From: Euryodendron excelsum
Taxonomy: Eukaryota > Streptophyta > Magnoliopsida > Ericales > Pentaphylacaceae
Assembly (NCBI GenBank): GCA_033060915.1
Contig: CM065388.1
Coordinates: forward strand, 28,601,001-28,665,000
Direction: 5' to 3'
Length of the DNA stretch: 64,000 nt
Shown: positions 44,003 through 56,712 of the stretch, in pieces
Layout: each line of letters starts with the position of its first letter
How positions within the stretch are numbered: position 1 is the first letter of the stretch
The notes under the pieces: generated by a model
The model's input: the letters and a program-made list of their open reading frames with translations, nothing else
Told to the model about the DNA's origin: nothing
The model's database searches: none
Made by a program: the position numbers and the translations under genes

Positions 44003-45789
44003 ATAGAAAATAGAAAGTATGCTTGGAGGAAAGAGATTGAATTGAAATTTGGATTTGATTTGAATGTAGAATAGAATATTGGAATTTGAAATGGAAGAAT
44101 AGAGACCCTAGACCTAGGAAGATAGGACTTAGAAAGGACTCGAGATTAAGAAAGACTTGACTCGCATGTTGGACTTGGAAGATTAGAAAAGATTGGATTT
44201 AGGAAAGATTCAAATTAGGAAAGGTTTGAATTAAGAAAGTTTCATTTTAGGAAAGTTTCGAATTAGGAAAGTTTCATTTTAGGAAAGTGTTAGATTAAGA
44301 AAGTTTTGAAATAGGAAACAATTCCTTTTAAGAAAGTTTTGAAATTTGAAAGTTTTAAATTTGGAATGTTTTGAAATAGGAAAGTTTTGAAAGTTGAAAA
44401 GTTTAGAATTTAGAAAGTTTTAGATTTGGAAAGATTTGAAGTTTAGGGAAGCTTAGAATTTTTGAAAGATTCAAAGTTTGAGTTTTAGAAATTTTTGAAA
44501 TCAGGAAAGGTTTTGAGTTTAAAAAGGGTTTGAAAACTTAGATTTGGAAAGTTAAGATTTGGAAAAGGATGGAATTAAGAAAGGTTAGAAAGCTTAAAGT
44601 TTAAGGATAGATTTAAACATTCAAGTTTTGGAAACTTGAGGTTTAGGAAGGTATGAGATTTGGAAAGAGTGGATTAGGAAAGATTTAGGTTTGGAAGGAT
44701 TGAAGTTCCTATTTCCTAAAGCAAGGATTGGATTTTGTTTCTAAAAAGAGAGGTTTTGATTTTGTTTCAAAAAACGGAGGATTGTATCTAGTTTCCTAAA
44801 TGGGAAGATTAGAGTTGGTTTTGTAAGCACCCCATTTTTGCCCACTCAGCAATCTTCGGCCCGATCGGATTCGGTTTCCAACATCACAACACATACAGAC
44901 TCAAGATGAGCCTTTCAATCTCCAATCCAACCAGATGGTCGCTTCTCCGACCCACAAGGATCCGCTGAAGCCTTAAGCACCATTATTTCAAGCAGTTTTC
45001 CAGACCAGGCGGTCCCAAAAACCAACGCTATCCAGGTAGCTTCTCGAGATCGGGCGATCTCGGGGACCAACACCTCATCAAATTCCAGACAGTTCACTTC
45101 TGACGCCTGCTAGCCCCCCAACATAGAATGTCTGTCATTCGGTAGTTCTCCAGGACCAGGCGTTCTCGGAGACCAACACCACCCTTCCAGGTAGCTTTCT
45201 GGGACCAAACGTTCTCAAGAACCAACACCACCCTACATGTAGCTCTCTAAGACCAGGCGTTCTTAGAGACCAACACCGCATAGGTAGTTTTTCAAGACTG
45301 GGCGGTCTCGGGAACCAACACCTAGGTCAACACCGGCGCTTGCTAGCCCGACTCGGTGAAAAATGACCAAATTTGCCCCTCGAACCTCCAGGCACGTTTT
45401 GGGAAAGTTCAAAATCCCTCAAAACGATGAGTCCATCCTTCCACAATGTTGTCGAACCATCAGGCGTCCCCCGCACACCATTTGGTCCAAATCCGGTCCT
45501 ATTCCAGCTCACTCTGGTCAAAATGACCATTTTACCCCTGAACGACTCAGCACGACACGAACCCCGTTGAACAGCGACAGACTCTCTCAAAACCATCCCT
45601 GAATAGTCCTACATGCTTGACACAATATACCAGACCATTCCTAACCATTTCCAGCCAACTCCGGTCAAAATGACCGTTTTGCCCCTGGAAACCCAAATAT
45701 GCCCCCAAACAGCACCGGCCTTGGGATTTAGAGCGAGAATTTCACCGCACGCCTTTGTTTAACCCAAGGAACACCCTACGACACTAAAC

Positions 45790-46480
45790 TCACACGATGC
45801 GATAAAAGTTCCCTGGAGCGTCTCACAAACGCTCTGCTTAAATTGTCTTTTCTCCCAATTCTTTGATTATATCGCACCGTCAACCGACTTGAGAAGCGCA
45901 TAAATCAGAGAATTTTCGAAAGCTCGCCCATAGATCTTTCTACCGATACGGTTCGATCGAATGGATCACTTCCCAAAGCCCTCCATCGTACGGTGCAAAA
46001 ACTATAACTTTCAGCAACCCCTGGAGCGCCTCGCAGACGCTCCGCTAAGGTTAACTTTTTCTTCGATTCCCTAATCAAAACGCACTATCAAACGACTTGA
46101 GAAATGTGTAAATTTGAGAATTCTAGAAAGTATTTCCAGAGTGCTTTCCATCAGAACGGTCTGATCGAATAGATTGCTTCTCGAAGGCCTCGACCACATC
46201 AAATGAAAACAGCTACTTTTGAACACACACGGAGCGTATCACAAACGCTACACAAAAGTGTCCTTTTTGGCACGCTTCCCAAGGCGATATCACTCACCTC
46301 CAAACATAATTCAAAATTTTTGAAAACATGAAAGTTCATTAGAAGCACTAGGAAAACATCTCCAGTGCGACCGATTTCCCCGAAACCTTCCTGGTTGACC
46401 CAATTATCGAGGCAAAGTTTGGGCAAATCTTCCCGGTGATGGAGCGTATGCTACATGTGCTCAAATTTTGTTCAGATCAA
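45790..46480 (+). repeat. U3 repeats of about 205-215 bp in L8, 4 units
   Basis: GGAGCG..ACGCTCC inverted repeats occur near 45818, 46022, 46223 and 46440. Each sits in a segment with GACTTGAGAA and a TTTCCATC-like part. Confidence 0.75.
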
Positions 46481-46555
46481 CCGACTTTCGATCAACGGTC
46501 GAGATTTAAATAGTACATAGGGTGCCACGTGTTATTGTGGCAATGGAACAATACC

Positions 46556-46614
46556 TGCGCATGTCTTACATGCGCACGGCCAAAGTTTGGCCATGCGCAT
46601 GTAGCACATGCGCA
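46556..46614 (+). promoter_or_regulatory. Two perfect type-B U3 palindromes in L8
   Basis: TGCGCATGT-n3-ACATGCGCA occurs at 46556-46576 and 46594-46614. Both arms are perfect and starts are exactly 38 bp apart. The array ends 19 bp before the TATA box. Confidence 0.85.
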
Positions 46615-46633
46615 CGGTCTGTTCCAAATTGCC

Positions 46634-46641
46634 TATAAATA
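46634..46641 (+). promoter_or_regulatory. TATA box of L8
   Basis: TATAAATA within GCCTATAAATAGAGGCC. Confidence 0.75.
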
Positions 46642-47459
46642 GAGGCCTCCCCCCTTGCATATTCCAGGTCCGAAATTGATACGAAACTCTGCTGAAATCA
46701 CTCCAAAAACTCGAATCTCTACATATATTCTCCCTCTCCAACACTTAGGCTAGATTCTACCTCTTCTAAGCCTATACACTCCATATACAAAGCCTCATAC
46801 ACACTTATACTCTCCACTTAAGCCTCTCAAGCCTTCTTGAAGTCACTCAAGCTCCAACCAAGACATCCATTGAAGACTACAAGAGTGTTAAAGGCAAAAG
46901 GTGGTATCCCTTTTACATTTGTGCTCTCCCCCACTCTTCTCTTCTCCCTCCTAGCCTACTTAGGCTATTCTTTATTTTAACCCCCATCTTCAACCCCCCT
47001 TTCTTGCATGCTTGAGCCAAGAGGGCTCCTAGATTATGCCTAGAGGAAAGCAAGTGAGAGCCACTGTGTAGGGGGACCTCTCACTAGCCTACTTTAAGAT
47101 GGTATGGCCTAAGAGCCCCTTGTTTGTATGGTGAAGCCTAAAAGCCTTGTATGTGAACCATGACCCTTTGCATATTATTATGTTGATCATGTCTTGTATA
47201 CTTGGTCTCATTTTATGTTTATTGTCATATTCCACAATGCTTGTATTGCTTTTAGTTTCATGATATTTCCAAGTTCTACACGTCCTTCAAAAATTGTTCC
47301 AAGAGTTGGCCCTTTGAAGTTTAGGGTGAGACCTTAGGAGTCATGCCTTAGAAAATCCCTCACAACCCCCTAATCCAGACTTTTGCACCATTGTATTTCA
47401 ACTTGCATAAAAAATTGCTTTCAAACTCTCTAATTTTCAAGGTTTCCATTCTCTCAAAT

Positions 47460-47700
47460 TTAGTGATTAAAATGGCCCCATGGAACCCTCTCTTGAGTGG
47501 TCTCCCTTTATATTGGCCATAGGAGCCCTAAATTGTTAGAATGGTTCCCTTTTCTCTTTTTGATCACCTAAGAATGATGTTCAAGATCTTTGATTTCTAT
47601 GGTTCCTATTCTCTCAAGTTTAGTGGTTGGAATGGCCCCATGGAACCCTCTCTTGAGTGGTCTCCCTTTTGTTGGCCATATGAACCCTCTCTTGATGGAA
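47460..47700 (+). repeat. Local duplications in L8
   Basis: GGAACCCTCTCTTGAGTGGT and TCTCAA(A/G)TTTAGTG segments recur two to three times near 47480, 47640 and 47680. L4 has the counterpart near 15290-15360 in reverse. Confidence 0.6.
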
Positions 47701-48050
47701 TGGTTCCCTTGAAAAATGGTTTTCAAAATCCTTCTCCAAGAATGATTTAAAAAAATGCACTCTCTCCATCTTTGCATAAAAAATGATCTTCCAAAAATTA
47801 CCATCATTATGTTGAATTTTGCCCCCTTATACTCTTGTCAAGATATTGGTTATAATAGCCATAGGGAAGCCTTCCTTGGAATGGTCTCCAATCACCAACC
47901 ATATAAACCATACTCTTGGCTAGAGTCAAAATTTTCATGGAAATGATCTTCATATAGATTGCCAACCAAAGTACATTGCATATCATGTTTTGTTTTCAAA
48001 ACTCTTTCCAAGAATGCATCAAAACAACTTTCAAGACCCTTCTCCAATCA

Positions 48051-48240
48051 AACCCTAGGTTAACTTGACCCTAGTTACCTAACCCTAGGTTAACTTAACC
48101 CTAGTTACCTAACCCTAGGTTAGCTTGACCGTAGTTACCTAACCCTAGGTTAACTTGACCCTAGTTGCCTAACCCTAGGTTAACTTAACCCTAGCTAGTT
48201 AACCCGTAGTCTTCTTAACCTTAGGTTCCCCTTAACCCTA
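48051..48240 (+). repeat. 30-bp tandem array in L8, about 6 units
   Basis: The unit is CCCTAGGTTAACTTGACCCT with AGTTACCTAA. It matches the 13-unit array in L4; L3 and L9 show none, so the array varies in length between copies. Confidence 0.88.
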
Positions 48241-48853
48241 GTCTAAGCCAACCTAGGTTAAGTGAACTTTAAAGTCTCAACTCTTGGACCCTTTTCTAAA
48301 GGATCATTCAAATTTTCAAATTCTTCTCATAGCTTATTTTCAAAATCTCCTATTCCCTTGATTTCAAAAACCCAACTCCATACACTTTTTCTAATGTTCC
48401 TACACTCTAAGGCATTTCCAAAAATACTTTCAAAAGGTCACAAACCTAAGGTGTCTCTAGCCCTCTCATGGTTAGAGATTCTAAGGACAAGTGACAAAAC
48501 GAGAACAACCCCTAAGGTTGTCCATATTAGGATTCCAAAAACTACTTTTAAAAACAAATTCATCAAAACATTCCAAAATCATACTTCCAAGGTTTTCACA
48601 AACACTCTCAAACTCTCTTGAGTTATTCAAAAACATTTTCCAAAACCCACTCATGTTAATCCAAAAATATTTTCAGAACACTCCACCATCTAATTTTAAG
48701 TCAAAACTTCAAAGACCGCAAAGTGTCTTAAACTTTTCCAAAGACCTCAAAGTGTCTTAAATTCTTCCAAAGACCTCAAAGTGTCTTAAACTTTTTCAAA
48801 GACCCAAAGTGTCTTCAAACCTTCCAAAGGCCCTAATGCGCTTATTTTTCCAT

Positions 48854-48907
48854 CGGGCTCTTGCCTGAACTACGAATGACCTGATTCTTGCCAAATGAGA
48901 TATGTAG
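48854..48907 (+). other. Two-hairpin module in L8
   Basis: Hairpin 1 is CGGGC-TCTT-GCCTG (one G-U). Hairpin 2's outer stem is CTACG/TGTAG (one G-U) with a short inner stem TCT/AGA. Confidence 0.6.
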
Positions 48908-51165
48908 GCAATTTAAAATGGTGCGGTTATAACTTTTATTTCAACCCCAATCCCTTTTTCAAAAATTTCAATCAATTCAAAGTTTCTATTCCAAACTCTT
49001 TCAAAACCTCCATTATCTTCAAACTTTTTTCAAAACTTGCATCATGCATCATTCATCCAAAAAGTGATGACTAAATCCCTTTTTCAAAGTTCTAAAGTGG
49101 ATATTAAGTGGACAATGGTAACCAGTTATTCTAGTGAGTGAACCAAGGGTGATTAGACATGTAGGTACCGAAAGGGCGGGGTAGGGTGATGATCTTAGGA
49201 TATCTTTCCTACACGTAACCAACCCCCGAACCTTAGATTTCTGTTTTCAAAAGACCAAAATGGAGTTATTTTCAAAAAAGGCTCAAACATTTCCAAAGGT
49301 TGCCAAATAACCTATTTTCTTAAAAACCCTCTCTTGAGGGAGTTTTCACAAAAACCTTTTCAAAAACTCTAAGTTTAATCTTCGGATTAACGCTTAGTTT
49401 TTGGTGCCCTAACTCACCTTTATTAAGTTAGGTGGTGACTCCTATTTTTCTAAAAAGCCCTTAGTCAAATTAATTTTCAAACCTAGTCGCACTTGTCCTT
49501 CTAAAAGGATAAGTTCTAGTGACAGAGTTCCGTGCTTTAGGGTCTTCGAGCTGAAAGGACCTTGGACACCTCCAAAAACCGGGACGTGACAGGTTTCCTA
49601 AAGGGGAGATTGGATTTGACATGGATTTAGAAAGAGAAGTTTTAGAAACCCTAGATTTGGAAGATTATAGTTTTGATGTAAAAAAGGGTTTTGGAAATAT
49701 CTATAATTTTGATGTAGAAAACAAGAGGTTTTGGAAACCTAGGTTTTGAGGTCAAAATAAGGGATTGGAAATCATGTTTTTGGGAAGAAAAATTACGGTT
49801 TCCTAAGCGTGGGTTCTAGGATTTAACTTAGGCTCTAAGGAAAGAGTTTTTAGAAATAAATTCAAGTGAGGAGTTTTTAGAAAGAGATCTTTAGGAAGAG
49901 TTGTTTAGCAAGGAAATGTAAGGAGCGTCTTTGGAGAGTGAACTTTGAGGAAAGCATTTTTGGAAAGGGGCTTTTAGAAAAGATGCTTTTGGAAAGGAGT
50001 TTTTGAAAAATAATTTTGGAAAGGAGATTGGAGAGAGTTTTCTAAGAAGGAAACCTAGGGAGTGTTTTTAGGAAATGAATTTTGAAGAGAGTGTTTTGGA
50101 AAGGAGTTGAAAAAGAAGTTTTGAAAATAGATTTTTGGAGGGAGTTTTTGGAAAATAATTTTGAAAAGGAATTTGAAGAAGGAGATTGGAGAGCATTTTT
50201 AGAAAGTATGTTGAAGGAAAGGTTTTTAGAAAGAGAGATTTTAAAAAAGAGTTTTTAGAAAGTATATATAAAATACCTCACTTTCCTAAAGTGATTCTAA
50301 CCATAAGAAGGTTAGAACCACTTTAAGATAGTGGTTTTGAAAACAACAATGTTTTGAAAATATAGATCATATTGATCACTTTAAATGTAACACTTTCCTA
50401 AAGCAACCCTAGCCATGAAAAGGCTAGAACCACCTTAGGATTGTGGTTTTGAAAACAAGTTTTGAAAAAGAAGATTTTGATACAATTTTGAAAACGATGT
50501 TAATGCAAGCTTTGAAAACAAGTTTGAAAATGAAATTTGGAAGAATGCAAGATCATGATATGCACAATGCAAAGAGGGTTGTGAACATACAAAGTTAAAG
50601 GCTTCACCACATAATCAAGGGGGCTGAACCCACGTGGTCTCCGGTTAGACTAAAAGAAAGCCCTCGACATGGTGACTCTCCAATAGCCTAATCCTATACA
50701 TGGACTAGGGAGTCCCTTGTTTCAAGCATGTAAAGAAAGGGGAGGGGGCAAGAAGATGGAGGATTAAAATAGAAGAAAACCCAATTGGGTTAGGAGAGAG
50801 AAGAGAAGGGGAAGATGCGTAAACGTAAATAAGAAGCCTACCTTGTGTCTTCTTTATTTTACTTAGCTTTGCGCACTTTACTTTGTTTGCTTCGCTTCGG
50901 TCTTCTCTTCAAGCTTCAGGAGTTTGTCTTTAATCTTCAAAGCTTTGCAGTTGTAGCAATCTAAGTCTTCAATGGAGGGTTTAGAGGCTAGTGTATGAGC
51001 ATATGAGAGTGTATGAGTGTATAGGAGGCTAGGGTTTGTGTATGGAGGCTAGGGTTTGGAAAAACTTTAGGAGTCTAGGGTTTAGAGAGGCTACGAGCTC
51101 TGTATATCGAATAATAGGGTTTTTAGACTGAGTTTGCGAACCTCTTTCACCCTGAGGAGGCTTTG

Positions 51166-51173
51166 TATTTATA
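51166..51173 (-). promoter_or_regulatory. TATA box of L7
   Basis: TATAAATA on the minus strand. Confidence 0.65.
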
Positions 51174-51188
51174 GAGAATAGAATCACC

Positions 51189-51249
51189 TGGCGCTTGTTG
51201 TAGTGGTGCAAGGGCAAATTTCCTCTGGGCGCCACTAGGAGTGGCGCCA
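51189..51249 (-). promoter_or_regulatory. Two U3 palindromes in L7
   Basis: GGCGCCACT (51228-51236) and AGTGGCGCC (51240-51248) are perfect arms. A degenerate copy sits at 51189-51211, about 38 bp nearer the TATA box. Confidence 0.75.
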
Positions 51250-52465
51250 GCAACTTAGGAAAGTTCATTAAGTTGGCAAACAACATATCTTTGGAAGATT
51301 TGGGCGCCTGTACTAGTGATTACCATGTAATTTTTAGCTTGGCTTCATTAGGAGTGACTCCGTAAAGCCCGAAAAGGACTTAAGGGACTGGGAAGGGCCC
51401 GGAAGGCTGAAAAAGAGCAGGAACCCTTAGAATAGAGTCTCGGAGGTAATGGACTTGAAAAAGGATGACAAGATTTGTCGGAAGGGTTGACCGGGCCATT
51501 AGGGGCAAAACGGTCAACTAAATTGGAAAGCTACCGGGACGGACTCAGAATGTCCTGGAAGAAGACTCGAGATTTAGAAACATTATTTAGAATGTTCCCA
51601 AAGGCTATCGGCATGATACCCAGAGCCGATGTGGCCAAAAAAGGTGACCAGCCCACCAGAGGTAAAACAGTTATTTTGCACTAGATTTACTGGAACTGAC
51701 TCGTAATGATCCGAAAAGATAAAGGAAGGTCGGGAATACTATAAGAAGTATTCTCGGGAGGTTACCGGTTTGATACCCAGAGCCGGTGTGGTGCCCAGGG
51801 CACTCGGATGCCTAGGGGCAAAATGGTCATCTTGACTAGAAAGTTTCGGAACTGACCTGAAACTGACTAGAAGGCACCTAATCATGCTGGATCGTCTTTA
51901 AGACGATGTTGGAAGGGGTGGACTTACAATTCTGAGGACTCAGGTGTGTTCTCAAGAAACGTGTCGAAAAATAGCCCTAGGGGCAGTTTGGTCATTTTTC
52001 ACTGAAGTGGACTAGCAGGCACTGGTGTTGACCTGGGTTTTGAGTGTTTCCGCCACTCTGATGGCGGTCTCGTGACACAGGGGTTTATTGGTAATTCCCT
52101 ATATTGACCTGCTTGTGAGTATTTTCGCTACTCTGACGGTTGCGATGTTTACGAGTACTTCCGCTACTCTAACGCTTAGCGATCATTCCCGAGACTGCCT
52201 AATCTCGGGAAGTTGCTAAAGGGACTTAGCGCCTGAGAAGTTAACTTTCCTAAAAGGCATGCCGAAATGGACATTTTTGCATTGGCGGGCTAGCAGGCAC
52301 CAAAGGTGGACCGTTCTACCATCTAAGGGACTTGGGGTCTCATCCCAGTTGACAGGTTTAAAGGGACTTACCGTTATGAAGAAACTTTCTCCGAAAAATG
52401 TGTCGGATAGGATAGACTTACCGTGTTGAGGAATCAACTTTCTCAGGAAAGGGATTGGAATTGGA

Positions 52466-52745
52466 AAGGGCTCTTACCATCTTCAGAAAGACGTGCCTAT
52501 TGGAATTGGAAAGGGGACTTACCGTCTTTGGAAAGACGTGCCTGATTTGGAATTAGAAAGGGGACTTACCGTCTTCGAAAAGACGCGCCTGTGGGAATAT
52601 GGAAAGGGGACTTACCGTCTTTGGAAAGACGTGCCTGATTTGAAATTGGAAAGGGGACTTATCATCTTTGGAAAGACGTGCTTGATTTGAAATTGGAAAG
52701 GGGACTTATCATCTTTGGAAAGACGTGCTTGATTTGGAATTGGAT
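52466..52745 (-). repeat. Accordion array in L7, 6 units of about 46 bp
   Basis: AGGGGACTTACCGTCTTTGG and AAAGACGTGCCTGATTTGG units. The last two are nearly identical, so array growth is recent. Confidence 0.85.
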
Positions 52746-52936
52746 CAAACAATGCCCCCTAAGGGCTTTTCGGTTATTTTGCCTCTATTTGGGCCTGATG
52801 AGCCTGCGAAGCGATGGATAGATGAGATTAGACTTAGAGAGTTAACTTCGATTGGAATACGTCCATATTGACTTGAGTACAAGTCTGGACGGACCGTAGA
52901 CTGCCGAGCGGTAAAAAATGGAGTGCTTACAAAGGA

Positions 52937-53240
52937 GAAATATCATAAATTGTGAAACCTTGAGATGTTTGATTTGAAAGTGTGAAAGTTGATCATCCCA
53001 TGGATAAGAGGTAGGAGGTTGAGGAAAGATTTGAGGGTTGCTTTTGTCAATTCAGGGTTGCTTCTGTAGTTGTGATGGACTGGTTGCTTCCATCTAGGTG
53101 CTTGGAAGTGGGGTTTGGAATTTTCTAGGCATGCTTGGTATTTTGTTGAAGGTTTTCATAATCCAAAGGAGGAAAATCATCAGGTTGGAACATGTAACAA
53201 GGTGGTGAAAGAGCATATGGTGAGAGTGGTGTAGAGGGTG
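52937..53240 (-). pseudogene. Pararetroviral relic, upstream part
   Basis: Sequence continuous with the viral fragment once L7 and one AAGGA copy are removed. On the minus strand it reads as a Q-, P- and Y-rich segment with stops, consistent with the stretch upstream of the coat-protein core. It is cut on the right by the start of L9. Confidence 0.5.
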
Positions 53241-55180
53241 TGTGAGCACCCCATTTTTGCCCGTTCAGTAATCTCTAGCCAGACCAGACCTCCAGTCAAA
53301 CATCATAACATTATCAAGTCCAAATTAGCTTTTAAAAACTTCATTCAAGTCAAATCGGTCGCTTCCCGGGCCTGTAGGGCCCAATTGAAGATAAATATCC
53401 AAAATGCCCTTAAGCACTCCAGGCAGTTTTTGAGGCCGAGCGGTCTCCGAAACCAACTCCAAACCTTAAACGATTCACTTCTAGCACCTGCTAGCCTGCC
53501 AATACTGAATATCCATTATGCCCCTTGGCATCCAGTAGCTTCCTGAGATCAAGCAATCTCCGAAACCAACGTCAACATTGTCGGAGTGGCAAAAATACTC
53601 ATAAACCATCAAGCTGTCAGAGTGACGAAAACACTTGCAAATAGGTCGACACGGGTGCATCGCAAAACAACCCTGTGTTATGGGACCGAAAGGGCCCTTT
53701 AGCTGTGGGACATTCTCCGAAGAAAAGAGAAACCTTTCAGAGACTAACTCGTTGCAATCGTCAGAGTGACAGAAACACTCATAAACCTAGGTCAACACTG
53801 ACGCCTACTAGCCCAACATGGTGAAAAATGACCATTTTCGCATGTTATTCAAGAAAGTGCCAAGTCCTCAAAATGATATGTCCACTTTTTCATGACTATC
53901 CCCAGACAGTTCGGCATGTTCAATATACCATTCCAAACAACTCCAGACCAATTATGGTGGTACCCGATCAAGATGACCACTCTGCCCCTTGGCAGACGGG
54001 CACGTCTTTTGAGAAAGCATAAATTCCTTAAGATGGTAAGTCTACCCTCTCCAACTATCTATCGATAGTTTGACACATTCAAGATGTCAATCAAATTGAC
54101 TTCGGACCCACTCTAGTGATACCCGATCAAGATGACCAAACTGTCCCTTAGGCATTCTTGCACATCTTTCGAGCAAGTACTAAGTCCTTGAAACTATAAG
54201 TCCACCCTTCCTAGGACTATTCATGGATAGTTCGGCATGTTCAATATGCCATTCCAACTGACTCTAGACCAATTCCTGTGTACCTCAAAATGACCATTTT
54301 GCCCCTAGGGGCCCGATCACCCCTTCTAACCACATTGGCCTTGGGTATCAAACTGGCATCCAGCGAGATACTCCCAAAAGCATCGCTACCCATTTCTAAG
54401 TGAATCCCTTGACTTGAGGCTTTTCTAAGTCAATAAAAGCTTCGAGAAGCGTATCACAGACACTATGTCAAAAATTAAGTTTTTCTTCACTTCCCTAATA
54501 AAAACGCACTGTCAAACGACTTGAGAAAATCATAAATTAGGAAATTCCCCAAAGCCAAAGTGATAGGCTTTCCATCAACACAGCCCGATGGTCAATCACA
54601 TCTACTAAAGGTTGCAATCATACGACCCACAAAAGGGCATTTTTCTCACATGTAGGAAAAATAAAAGTACGCCTCCCAATGTTAATTTAATTCCCAATTC
54701 CCTAATTTTATGCACTGTTAGATGACTTGAGAAATGCGTATATTAGAGAATTTTCGCAAGTCTTCCCAAAAAACTTTCCATCAGTATTTTCTGATCAAAA
54801 GGATTGGTTCTCGGAGCTCCCGATTGCGTGGCACAAAAACTACTTTGGGAAACTAGTGGAGCATCTCACAGACACTTCCGAAAGTTTATTTTTTGGCATG
54901 CTTCCCAAGACAATATCTTTGTCTTCTAAAATCATCGAAAACTCCCTGAGGGCTCTTGATTAAGAAGAAACTGTAGAGGAACATTGTCGTTGCGACCGAT
55001 TTCATTGAATCTTTCCTAGATGGCACTAATATTGAGGTAAAGTCAATATAAAAAGTTCCTGATAGCAGAGCGTGTGCTACATCTGCCCAGAGTCTGATTC
55101 GATCGCCCAAAACTTTTCTTGCAGCCTAAGTTGGAATAGTACAAGGATGCCATGTGGCATTCTATGATTGGAAAAGCCTT

Positions 55181-55240
55181 GGCCATGTACTACAAGTGCC
55201 GGGCTTATTTTTGGCGAGGCACATGTAGGACATATGCCTA
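55181..55240 (+). promoter_or_regulatory. Two U3 palindromes in L9
   Basis: GGCCATGTACTACAAGTGCC (55181-55200) and GCACATGTAGGACATATGCC (near 55218-55239) are degenerate inverted repeats with centres about 37 bp apart, 18 bp before the TATA box. Confidence 0.65.
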
Positions 55241-55257
55241 GAAGAATTTTTTTGGCC

Positions 55258-55265
55258 TATAAATA
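55258..55265 (+). promoter_or_regulatory. TATA box of L9
   Basis: TATAAATA within GGCCTATAAATATTAAG. Confidence 0.65.
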
Positions 55266-55495
55266 TTAAGCCAGCCCCAGGGTATTTGAGAGGCAGAAAC
55301 AGTGAGAAAACAATGTCAAAATTGATATAGAACCTCTAAAATTCAATACAGAACCTCCAAAATTCAATATAGAACCTCCAAAATTCAATACAAGTTTTCA
55401 AAGCCCAAGATTCAAGCCTCTTCAAGCTTAAGCCCTTTCAACCATGGTGGATTGAAGAAGATTAAAGGCTAAAGGTGTAGCTCTATTTACATTTA

Positions 55496-55497
<2 letters not shown>

Positions 55498-55526
<29 letters not shown>
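55498..55526 (+). repeat. Run of 29 C
   Basis: An uninterrupted homopolymer at the place where other copies have a short CCCCCTCTC tract. The true length may be uncertain because of polymerase or sequencing slippage. Confidence 0.9.
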
Positions 55527-55528
<2 letters not shown>

Positions 55529-56674
55529 CTCCTCTCTTCTCCTTCCAAGCTCACTTGAGCTATTCTTCTCTTTTAATCCCCATCTTCTATCCCTTCTTCT
55601 TGCATGCTTCAAACTAGAGGGCTCTTAGGCCATGCTTAGAGGAAAACTTGTGAGAACCACCGATTGGGTGACCCCTCACAAGCCTACTTGACCATAGTAT
55701 GACCTTAGAGCTCCTTGGAATGTGGTGTGACCATTTAACCTTATATGATTCATAACTCCCTTGCATTATAATAGTTACAATGTTCATGTATTGCTTGTGA
55801 TGGTCTTGTTTTCATGTTTATAGCCTTTTTCAAACTACCATTAGATTTATTTTCAAGAGTTTTCAAAAGTTCATGTTGAAGTTATTTTCAAAAAGTGCCT
55901 CAAAAGGCCTTCAAATTGGATTTTCTTGAAGTTTAAGCCGAAGGACCCTAGTTTTCCACGTCCTAGGATGATTTTCAAAAAACCCCTAAATCTCTACTTT
56001 GCATCATTGTATTTTGCACTTTTGAGTTTACATAAAAATGGTTTTATAAAAGGGGTTTTCAATGTTTTCAAAGCTTTCAAAACAACCCTCCTTTAAGGTG
56101 GTTTTAAATGATTTTGCTCTCTTGAGTTTTGAAGTTGTAATGGTATTAATGGAGCCCTCTCTTAAGTGGTTTCCCTCAAATCAATCATATGAAAGCTTGC
56201 TCACTAGAGTGGCTTTTGTACCCTAAAAGTGGTTTTTCAAAAACCCCCTTCAAAAGAGGTTTCCAAATCCATGTTGTCTTGAGTTTTTACAAAAGTGGTT
56301 TTCAAAATAGTTCTTACATTAGTCCAAACCAAACTCCAAACTCCAAGATTTTCAAAACAAAACTTCTAGAATCTTTCTAAAACTCTCTTGAATTATTTCA
56401 AAAATATTTCCAAACTCTCTTGAGTTCTTTCAAAAAGATCCCAAAACTCTTTTGAGTTGATTTAAAAATATTTCAAAACTCCTTTGAATTAATTCCAAAA
56501 ACATTCCAAAACTCTTATGAGTTATTTTAAACAACATTTTAAAACATTCCAAGTTCTATTTCAAGAACCTTTCAAAACTCTTCAAGTCCAAGTCCAAGTT
56601 AAAACTATCTCGAGTTCAAGTTTTAAAAACATTTAAAGACTCCACGAGTCCATTTTTAATTGGGCCCCCCTAAA

Positions 56675-56712
56675 CTACGGATGACTTGATTCTCGTCAAA
56701 TGAGATATGTAG
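56675..56712 (+). other. Hairpin 2 of the module in L9
   Basis: Outer stem CTACG/TGTAG and inner stem TCTC/GAGA are kept. Hairpin 1 upstream has decayed to GGGCCCCCC without partner bases. Confidence 0.5.

Larger units (their letters stand above)
44822..49591 (+). mobile_element. L8: solo LTR, type B, inside L7
   Basis: L8 is 4,770 bp, starting TGTAAGCACCCC and ending CGGGACGTGACA. A perfect duplication GGTTT flanks it (44817-44821, 49592-49596). It has four GAGCGTCT-type U3 repeats, two type-B palindromes, a TATA box, a 30-bp array and the hairpin module. It is the best-preserved type-B copy in plus orientation. Confidence 0.95.
43170..52931 (-). mobile_element. L7: solo LTR, type A, in the pararetroviral relic; split by L8
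   Basis: L7 is 43170-44821 plus 49597-52931, about 4.99 kb without L8. A perfect duplication AAGGA flanks it (43165-43169, 52932-52936). It starts TGTCGCGCCC and ends GGAGTGCTTACA. It holds the hairpin module, a purine-rich tract (44040-44821 and 49597-50260), TATA box, palindromes, 155-bp repeats (near 51498, 51660, 51815) and a 45-bp array. No internal region. Confidence 0.93.

Noticed and set aside
48262..48760. Overlapping plus-strand frames of 119 and 89 residues in L8
   Set aside because: Low-complexity LTR sequence, broken in L3 and L4 at the corresponding place.
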